From Candidatus Kurthia intestinigallinarum (lineage in GTDB: Bacteria > Bacillota > Bacilli > Bacillales_A > Planococcaceae), in assembly GCF_003991225.1 (NCBI RefSeq), contig NZ_JTFC01000029.1, forward strand, positions 1 to 64,000: a stretch of 64,000 nucleotides of DNA. Direction: 5' to 3'. Shown here one piece after another: positions 51,673 to 58,140 of the stretch (within the stretch, counting starts at the first letter, position 1; every line of letters begins with the position of its first letter). The notes beneath the pieces were generated by a model. It made no database searches, was not told the origin of the DNA, and saw nothing but the letters and a program-made list of their open reading frames with translations. Made by a program: the position numbers and the translations under genes.

Positions 51673-53112
51673 TTGGTTGTAAATCTTTCTTCAATAAATC
51701 CTAAGTATATGACGCAAATTGCATTATCTAATAGATTTGGTTTATCCGAATCATCTGGTCGTAAATTGATTAAATTTTTCAGTGACTACATACCGTATAC
51801 AATTCTTAAAGGGAATAAGCTATTTACCGAAGAATCCTATGATAGTTTAAAAATAATTATGGATATTAAAAATCGTGGGTATTCGAAAGTTGAAATTTTA
51901 GAGATATTGGAAAGCGTTGATAACATATTTTCAATAGATTTAGATAATACACCCTATCGCACGCTAAGTAATTCTCTCTCACAATCAGCCCTTTCGAGTA
52001 CGGTTGGATGGAGTGAAGCTAGGGGGCGTAGCTGGATAAAATCATTTGATGAATTTTTCCAATATGAAGTCCGAGCAAATGTGAAATATTTTAATGAAGA
52101 GGCCGTAGATACATTAATGTTGATTCGTAAAATCAATGATTTGGGTTATGCAAAGGACGATGTAAAAGAGATATTAACTGCAAATAAGGGACTGACATTA
52201 GCAACATTCAGTACACTTAAACTAAAAAATAAACGCGCTCGCACCTCTGTAACTAACTATGACAAGGGGTTAAGTGATGAAATTCCTCCACGCTCAGAAC
52301 TAATGCTTGCAATACTAGAAGTGCTTAAAGATAAGCAACCATGTAAAACAACAGAAATTACGGATCGGGTGGCTGTTTATTTACAACTATCAGAAGAATT
52401 ACAAAGTATGAAGGACGAAGCGAATAAAGAATTTGTATTTGTTTCTAGGCTGCGCTCGGCTCGTGGTTCGCTAAAAAACAAAGCATACATTGTAGAGACA
52501 ACTAAGTATACTTATCAAATAACAGATACCGGGCTAGAGTTACTGAGCGAAGATGAAGATGATATTGACGAAGAAATTGAAGAATTAGATACTTTCGTTG
52601 ACCCATTCGATACTGTTGAAGAAAATGTGAAGGAAATTCAACACCAGCTCGTTAATGATTTATTAAATGTCATTCAAACAATACACTGGCGCCGCTTGGA
52701 AGTTATAGTCGTAGAATTACTGGAATCTATGGGTTACGGTAAAGGTGAAGTAACACAACGTACAAGAGATGGTGGCTTTGATGGTATGGTGCTAGGTGAT
52801 GAATTTGGATTTGATCGTATCTATATTCAATCAAAACGTTATAAAAAATCACGTAAAGTTAGCGCGTCAGAAGTGAGAGATTTTTCAGGTACATTAGATT
52901 CTGAGGGTTCAAAGAAAGGCATTATTATCACAACGTCTTCATATTCTCGCGAAGCTACCAATTATATTAATAAGTTAAAAGAAAAGCATATTGAATTAAT
53001 TGATGGCGAACGTTTGGCTAAACTACTTATTCGTCATAAAATTGGCGTTAAAATCCGTAAAAAAATAATTATCCAATCAATAGACGATGATTATTTTACT
53101 GGTGAAGAATAA
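51673..53112 (+). CDS. Mrr-type restriction nuclease fused to duplicated HTH domains
   Basis: 479 residues from TTG 51673, six bases after GAGGTG. Residues 1-80 and 90-165 are two MerR-like helix-turn-helix units (ALSNRFGLSESSGRKLIKFF; SSTVGWSEARGRSWIKSFDE), each followed by RGYSKVEILEIL or LGYAKDDVKEIL. Residues about 210-295 look like the Mrr N-terminal winged helix (PPRSELMLAILEVLKDKQPC). An acidic hinge follows, then the Mrr catalytic fold: RRLEVIVVELLESMGYG, D366GGFDG with Asp370, and IQSKRY with Gln386/Lys388. It should cut DNA, perhaps modified DNA. No methylase is nearby. Confidence 0.85.
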   Translation: MVVNLSSINPKYMTQIALSNRFGLSESSGRKLIKFFSDYIPYTILKGNKLFTEESYDSLKIIMDIKNRGYSKVEILEILESVDNIFSIDLDNTPYRTLSNSLSQSALSSTVGWSEARGRSWIKSFDEFFQYEVRANVKYFNEEAVDTLMLIRKINDLGYAKDDVKEILTANKGLTLATFSTLKLKNKRARTSVTNYDKGLSDEIPPRSELMLAILEVLKDKQPCKTTEITDRVAVYLQLSEELQSMKDEANKEFVFVSRLRSARGSLKNKAYIVETTKYTYQITDTGLELLSEDEDDIDEEIEELDTFVDPFDTVEENVKEIQHQLVNDLLNVIQTIHWRRLEVIVVELLESMGYGKGEVTQRTRDGGFDGMVLGDEFGFDRIYIQSKRYKKSRKVSASEVRDFSGTLDSEGSKKGIIITTSSYSREATNYINKLKEKHIELIDGERLAKLLIRHKIGVKIRKKIIIQSIDDDYFTGEE

Positions 53113-53148
53113 AAAAGAGTTGCCCCTAGTTATGGGTAACTCTTTTTT
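53111..53148. terminator. Shared terminator
   Basis: AAAAAGAGTTGCCC / GGGTAACTCTTTTTT between the convergent Mrr and DUF4238 genes. Confidence 0.88.
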
Positions 53149-53203
53149 ATTGGTATTATGTGGTTAATTTTATGCCTATTGCTCATTATAAGAATCGTGC
53201 CTT

Positions 53204-54334
53204 TTACTCTGCGCCAAAATACTTTTCTTGGTCTAACTCTTGTACTATGTAGCCTTTTGAAGCGGATTCTTTTATTTGCTTATTGTATGCATATACTTCT
53301 TCTTTAGTTATCTCAGTTAATATATAAAAGTTATTATATTCCATTTTAGTGTTTTTTCGTACAGCACATGCTAGTTTTGGACTAATCGGAAAGATATAGT
53401 CTATTTTCTCGTGTATGTTCTTATGGAATTCAATTGGATTGTCAGATGTAATGAATTCGGCTCCATCTTCCGGAATTAGTAATTCAATTACCATAGTATC
53501 TTTGATTTCTTGAGCGTATTGATACATTGCTCCAGTTTTGTTGAAAAATTTATGAAATAAGGATAAACGAACACTATGACGATAATTTTCTTTCTCTGTA
53601 TCCAAAAATGGATATGCACGTTTTTCTAAGGGTAAATCATTGTCTATTTCGAAATCAAAACACTTTTCTATTTTTGGAAACAAACCATTAAATACATTAT
53701 TGAACATTTCGTTTCCTTTTACTGTTCGCCAATCAATTGAAACCATAAATTCGATCAATTCTAATCGGTTTTTATCTTGTATTATATCTTGGCCCTTACT
53801 AGCATAGGCTAAATCAATGATTTCGTCTCTAATTCTATTCCAGCTATTTTCATACATCCTATCCCAAGCCGCTTCTAAATTTCGTATTTCTTTCGATAAT
53901 ATTTCTTCTTCAAGAGAATTTTTTTCTTCACTTGAAATTAATATACCTGCCGGATTATAAATTTCCCATTCATTGTAATAGTGAAACAAACCTGTCAAAT
54001 CACGTTTCGATTCCAATTTTTTCTCATCTAAAAATACACTGTAATTTTTTTTAAGGATGGGTTCTAATAAAAAATCCAAATCAGCTTCTTCTTGAAAGGG
54101 TATTCTAATATTTCTAGAATAAAAATTAGGAACAATGAACTCATTGGCTGTTGCAGTGTTTCTTACATAACGTGATTCTTTTTCGGGTTGTATAGACTCT
54201 TCTTTGTCAATAAAATAAACTCTTATATGCCTTCCATCGCTTGAGATATTTCTACCCCAGGGCTTTAAGTATGTTTTAGGTAAAAAATGTTGTCTTTGTG
54301 ATTGTGTTCCCCAATTTCGATCGAAATTAACCAT
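53204..54334 (-). CDS. DUF4238-family protein
   Basis: 376 residues, ATG 54334 behind AAAAAGGAGAT. The opening QRQHFLPKTYLKPWGRN, then EFIVPNFYSR, and near the end AEFITSDNPIEF with IFPISPKLACAV are the conserved parts of DUF4238. The histidine/proline-rich start and the TSDNP motif look like a catalytic centre, but the reaction is unknown. Such genes are often found in accessory and defence regions. It is convergent with the Mrr gene. Confidence 0.8.
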   Translation of the reverse strand: MVNFDRNWGTQSQRQHFLPKTYLKPWGRNISSDGRHIRVYFIDKEESIQPEKESRYVRNTATANEFIVPNFYSRNIRIPFQEEADLDFLLEPILKKNYSVFLDEKKLESKRDLTGLFHYYNEWEIYNPAGILISSEEKNSLEEEILSKEIRNLEAAWDRMYENSWNRIRDEIIDLAYASKGQDIIQDKNRLELIEFMVSIDWRTVKGNEMFNNVFNGLFPKIEKCFDFEIDNDLPLEKRAYPFLDTEKENYRHSVRLSLFHKFFNKTGAMYQYAQEIKDTMVIELLIPEDGAEFITSDNPIEFHKNIHEKIDYIFPISPKLACAVRKNTKMEYNNFYILTEITKEEVYAYNKQIKESASKGYIVQELDQEKYFGAE

Positions 54335-54450
54335 AAATCTTATCTCCTTTTTGTTGAATTATAGTAATAATGTTACTTCTTTCATGTTCATTATCGGATA
54401 TTTAACATATATTGTATAGCACTTATAAATGGATAGTAATAAATTTTCAA

Positions 54451-54485
54451 CAAAAAAAGAGTTCCTAATATTAGGAACTCCAAAA
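54451..54485 (-). terminator. Terminator of the lost gene at 54488
   Basis: A perfect 22-bp palindrome (GAGTTCCTAAT and complement, 54459-54480) with T7 on the minus strand. Confidence 0.75.
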
Positions 54486-54487
54486 GA

Positions 54488-54615
54488 TTAATTCATAGTC
54501 ACTTCAGTAGTAATTGTGTGTTTCGTATCATAAATTGAGCCTACACGTGGCACTAATTCATAACCATAGATTTTACTAAGGATTACAAAAGTAAGTGACA
54601 GTGTACCCCAACCCA
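54488..54615 (-). pseudogene. 3' fragment of an unidentified gene
   Basis: The minus strand reads WGTLSLTFVILSKIYGYELV, then PRVGSIYDTKHTITTEVTMN and TAA, followed by a terminator. The frame ends at the third hydrolase gene, so only the tail of a probable membrane or exported protein remains. Confidence 0.5.
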
Positions 54616-54621
54616 CCTGCT

Positions 54622-55476
54622 TCATCGATTCTTCACCTTCTGCTGTATCATTTTTTCGACAAACTGCTCAAATGCCTGTTCTTCCTCAACAAATGGGAAA
54701 TGATTACTTCTTGAAAAGGTCGTAAGTGTTGCGTTGCCGAGTAGCGCCGCCGCTTCGACTGCATATTCATACGGACATTGTGCATCGTATTTCCCACCGT
54801 AAATAAAGGCTGGAATCGTGACATCCCTTAGCTGCTGGCGTACATCAAAGGTTGGCAGCTCTTCATATGAGAAATAATCCAATCTTTTCGATACCGTTTT
54901 ACCGCTATTTGGACGACTAATCAGCTTGTCATAGCTGCTCGCCTCATACAGCGACATAAGTGACCATTCCTTTGAGCCGGCCTGACGTTCTTCAGCTGTA
55001 GAAGCTGGGTTTGCGAGCATCGCCAAAATTTCGCGAAGACGCGCATTATGTAGATTGTCCTTACAGTAAATACTTGCTGGATTTTTCATATAATCATTTG
55101 AGGCACAAAGACCACCTGCCACGATAAACGACAATGAGCTAGATGCTTGTATCGCATAAACGAGCGCCAGCATCCCACCCGTTGAATGTCCAGCAAATGC
55201 CCATTTTGCTAGACCCAGTGCCTCACGAATTGCCTCTAAGTCGCGCACACTATCCACCATACTATAAGAAGCAATGGCTGTATCATCCGTCGATTGTCCA
55301 CAGCCTCGTAAATTCACTAAATACACGCGATGCGTTGCTACAAATTGATTCGCAAAAAGATTTCCTTTTTCATTAAATTCACTATATAAATGTGTTACAC
55401 ATAGTGGTTCACCCTCACCTGCCACAAATACCTCAAACATACCTCGATTTGTTTCAATTATCTGCTGTTGCCACAT
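54622..55476 (-). CDS. Alpha/beta-fold hydrolase, paralogue 3
   Basis: 284 residues, ATG 55476 behind GAGGAGG. MWQQQIIETNRGMFEVFVAG start, GHSTGG with Ser98, acid in GGKYDAQCPYE and base in RSNHFPF. The cap contains NPASIYCKDN. Closest to paralogue 2. Complete triad, cytoplasmic, substrate unknown. Confidence 0.87.
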   Translation of the reverse strand: MWQQQIIETNRGMFEVFVAGEGEPLCVTHLYSEFNEKGNLFANQFVATHRVYLVNLRGCGQSTDDTAIASYSMVDSVRDLEAIREALGLAKWAFAGHSTGGMLALVYAIQASSSLSFIVAGGLCASNDYMKNPASIYCKDNLHNARLREILAMLANPASTAEERQAGSKEWSLMSLYEASSYDKLISRPNSGKTVSKRLDYFSYEELPTFDVRQQLRDVTIPAFIYGGKYDAQCPYEYAVEAAALLGNATLTTFSRSNHFPFVEEEQAFEQFVEKMIQQKVKNR

Positions 55477-55595
55477 AGTAGTTCCTCCTCACCGGTATAT
55501 TTATGGAATATATTGTCATTATATCATACATTTTAAAGGAACATTATGTCTGCATGTAGAAATAAGCTAGTATCACATGAGAAGGGAGTTTTAAC

Positions 55596-56264
55596 ATGTC
55601 ATCAATTTCATTAAAGAAGCAAACTGCAAAAATTGTTTTAGAAAAGAAAAAGCTTACTGGCGTAACGGCACGCGTAGGTCTTGTTTTAGACATTTCAGGC
55701 TCTATGCGTAAATTGTATAAGGAAGGTGTCGTACAGGAGGCGGTTGAGCGCGTGCTTGCGGTCGCTAGTCAATTTGACGATGACGGGGCGATGGATGTAT
55801 GGATTTACGATAATGAATTTTCTCGTCTACCAGCTGTTACAGAAAATGAGCTCTCTGGCTATATCGACAAGGCTGTACTCACGAATGACAACGTTCATAA
55901 ATTTGGACGTAATGATGAGCCGCAAGTAATGAAGGATGTTATGACAAAATATTTAAAAGAAGAACCTGAGGATACACCGGCCTTTATCGTCTTTTTAAAT
56001 GATGGTGGCTGCAAAGCAGGCATTAAAAAATTCATTATGTCCTCTTCAGACAAGCCAATTTTTTGGCAATTTATCGGTATTGGCAATGGCAACTTTGATA
56101 CACTTCAAAAGCTCGATACGATGGAGGGCCGCGTTGTGGATAATGCGAACTTCTTCCACCTACAGGCAATGGAAGCGGTAAGTGATGAGGAATTGTATGA
56201 CCAGCTACTTGATGAATTCCCAATGTGGTTAAAAGAGGCGAAGGAAAAAAACATTCTTTCATAA
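55596..56264 (+). CDS. VWA-domain protein, TerF/TerY-like
   Basis: 222 residues, ATG 55596 after GAAGGGAG. MIDAS motif DISGSMRKLY near residue 30, then DVWIYDNEFSRLP, FIVFLNDGGCKAG and the closing WQFIGIGNGNFDTLQKLD. This is the VWA type found with TerD proteins in tellurite-resistance and related clusters. A TerD gene lies at 22848, not adjacent. Likely a metal-dependent protein-binding module. Confidence 0.85.
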   Translation: MSSISLKKQTAKIVLEKKKLTGVTARVGLVLDISGSMRKLYKEGVVQEAVERVLAVASQFDDDGAMDVWIYDNEFSRLPAVTENELSGYIDKAVLTNDNVHKFGRNDEPQVMKDVMTKYLKEEPEDTPAFIVFLNDGGCKAGIKKFIMSSSDKPIFWQFIGIGNGNFDTLQKLDTMEGRVVDNANFFHLQAMEAVSDEELYDQLLDEFPMWLKEAKEKNILS

Positions 56265-56267
56265 GCT

Positions 56268-56311
56268 AAAAAAAGTAGGCACTGCGCTCAAACGCAATGC
56301 CTACTTTTTTT
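56268..56311. terminator. Bidirectional terminator
   Basis: AAAAAAAGTAGGCACTGCG / CGCAATGCCTACTTTTTTT; serves the VWA gene and possibly the convergent peptide gene. Confidence 0.9.
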
Positions 56312-56339
56312 GAATTCCACACCTATTATTCATTACTTC

Positions 56340-56408
56340 TTATAAACCACCTAATAATTTACCTAAGATTCCTAAAATCGTTGCTAATAATCCTGAAATT
56401 AAATCCAT
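56340..56408 (-). CDS. 22-residue amphipathic peptide (phenol-soluble-modulin-like)
   Basis: AAAGGAGGGG lies seven bases before ATG 56408; the 22 codons read MDLISGLLATILGIL then GKLLGGL. On a helix, Leu/Ile fill one face and Asp2, Ser5, Gly6, Ala9, Gly13, Gly16, Lys17 and Gly20 the other. There is no leader sequence. Length, start and amphipathicity resemble PSM-alpha peptides of staphylococci or leaderless bacteriocins; a type I toxin is another option. No transporter is adjacent. Confidence 0.65.
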   Translation of the reverse strand: MDLISGLLATILGILGKLLGGL

Positions 56409-56573
56409 CGTAACCCCTCCTTTCCATTCTTTACATTACCTTTTATACCAGTTTTCTGATTATTCTAAACATATTTTGATATTTTTTTATTAATTTAAAT
56501 AAAAAAATTAAAACAACGAAAGTCCCTTATCGCAAAAATAGATTAGTATAAAGCCTTTCCTAACAAAAAAGAG

Positions 56574-56620
56574 CCCCTGAATGCTCATATAAGAAAATTC
56601 AGGGACAATCTTATTTTTAT
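56574..56620 (-). terminator. Displaced terminator of the 58137 surface-protein gene
   Basis: CCCTGAA / TTCAGGG hairpin. On the minus strand it directly follows the restored stop codon of the surface protein when the element 56621-58140 is removed. Confidence 0.65.
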
Positions 56621-56868
56621 CATGTCTGTAGCAGAAGACGCCCACCTCAAGGAGCGAAGTGAGTAGGTGGGCGATGCATGCTATGCTTTTGACGAATAGT
56701 ACGTTTCAAGAGATGCTCGTTAAAATACTCGTTAATAGGGCTTGCTATTGATTGAAAAAGGGTATGGAAAGACTAGAACTGTTTTGCTCTAAAAACGCCT
56801 GTCGGATTTCTACTGGTGGTACTTCCATCGAAACGATTAAAAACTAACGAGCGGAAGAGGTGAATGTC

Positions 56869-58014
56869 ATGTCACAAAATAAAGCCTACAAATTTAGATT
56901 ATATCCAAATAAGGAGCAGCAAGCACGCATCCATCACACACATGGTCATTGTCGTTTTGTCTACAATCATTTCCTTGAACTTTGGAACACTTCCTATAAA
57001 GAAAATGGCAAAAGCTTAAATCGTCGCTTGATGTCTAAACTCCTCACGAAGATGAAGAAACAAGATGAAACGGCTTGGCTGCGCAATGTAGACAGTGTGG
57101 CATTACAAGCCTCCTACGAGCACTTATTAGCTGCTTTTGATCGTTTCTTTAAGAAACAAAATAAATACCCTCGTTTCAAAAGTAAAAAGAATCCCGTACA
57201 AAGCTATACAACCAAAAATACAAATAACAATATTGCGATTGTCGGCAAACGAATCAAACTGCCGAAACTTGGACTTGTGAATTTCAAACAAACTTGTGTA
57301 GTAGAAGGCCGTATACTGCGCGCAACCATTAAATACAATGCGAGTGGCCATTTTTACGTATCGATTACATGTGAAGTGCCTGATTTTAAGCCGTTACCGA
57401 AAACCAATCAAGCTGTCGGCATTGATTTAGGCATCACCGATTTCGCCATATTGTCTAATGGACGTAAAGTGGATAACCAACGCTTTACGGTGAAGATGGA
57501 GCAGCAGCTCAAGCGGGAACAACGCAAGTTATCACGTCGCTACGAACAAGCAAAAAAAGAGAAACGTGATGTACGTGACTGCATGAACTACCAAAAGCAA
57601 CGTCGTAAAGTCGCGCGTTTGCGTGAGCGTGTTGCGTTTCAACGGGAAGACTTTTTGAATAAGTTATCAACGGAATTGATACGCCAATATGATGTTATTT
57701 GTCTAGAAGACTTACACACCAAAGGCATGTTGAAAAATCATAAACTAGCAAAAGCGATTTGTGACGTTTCGTGGTCTTCATTTGTGCAAAAACTGATGTA
57801 TAAGGCGACATGGTATGGCCGAAAAATCATAAAGATTTCACGCTTCTATCCGTCGAGTCAGCTTTGTCATGTGTGTGGGCATCGAGACGGCAAGAAGTCC
57901 CTCGATATTCGCGAGTGGGTTTGTCCATCTTGCGGGGCGGTACTAGACAGGGACATCAACGCAAGTCGGAATATTTTAGCCGAAGGGCTCACACTGTTAA
58001 CCCAACAACCGTAG
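56869..58014 (+). CDS. tnpB: RNA-guided nuclease TnpB, copy 2
   Basis: 381 residues from ATG 56869, eight bases after GGAAGAGG. Start YKFRLYPNKEQQ. RuvC residues Asp186 (GIDLGITD), Glu280 (ICLEDL) and Asp362 (DRDINAS) are present, with the zinc finger CHVCGH...CPSCG between the last two. It looks fully functional. The carboxylate positions are close to Asp191/Glu278/Asp361 of ISDra2 TnpB (from memory). Confidence 0.94.
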   Translation: MSQNKAYKFRLYPNKEQQARIHHTHGHCRFVYNHFLELWNTSYKENGKSLNRRLMSKLLTKMKKQDETAWLRNVDSVALQASYEHLLAAFDRFFKKQNKYPRFKSKKNPVQSYTTKNTNNNIAIVGKRIKLPKLGLVNFKQTCVVEGRILRATIKYNASGHFYVSITCEVPDFKPLPKTNQAVGIDLGITDFAILSNGRKVDNQRFTVKMEQQLKREQRKLSRRYEQAKKEKRDVRDCMNYQKQRRKVARLRERVAFQREDFLNKLSTELIRQYDVICLEDLHTKGMLKNHKLAKAICDVSWSSFVQKLMYKATWYGRKIIKISRFYPSSQLCHVCGHRDGKKSLDIREWVCPSCGAVLDRDINASRNILAEGLTLLTQQP

Positions 58015-58140
58015 GAACTACGGGGCTCGCCTACTCAAGAAGTGAAGCCACTGTTCGAGCTGTTGGAACAAGCAAGCACTGTTCGTAGGAATCCCCCACT
58101 TCAAGCGCATTCAAAGAACGGCTAAGTGGGGGTAGTTCAA
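58015..58140 (+). ncRNA. Predicted omega (right-end) RNA scaffold, copy 2
   Basis: After the tnpB stop: CCGTAGGAACTACGG hairpin, several small stems and a terminal stem CCCCCACTT (58094) with AAGTGGGGG (to 58132), ending TTCAA. The guide would be the next bases, 58141-58160. The 5' end is unknown and may be inside tnpB. Confidence 0.6.

Larger units (their letters stand above)
56621..58140 (+). mobile_element. tnpB-only IS200/IS605-type element, copy 2
   Basis: The left end follows TTTAT (56616-56620) and has the hairpin GCCCACCT / AGGTGGGC (56639-56672). The right end finishes GGGGGTAGTTCAA at 58140. No tnpA. Removal restores the stop codon and terminator of the neighbouring surface-protein gene, which fixes the boundaries. 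Confidence 0.88.
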
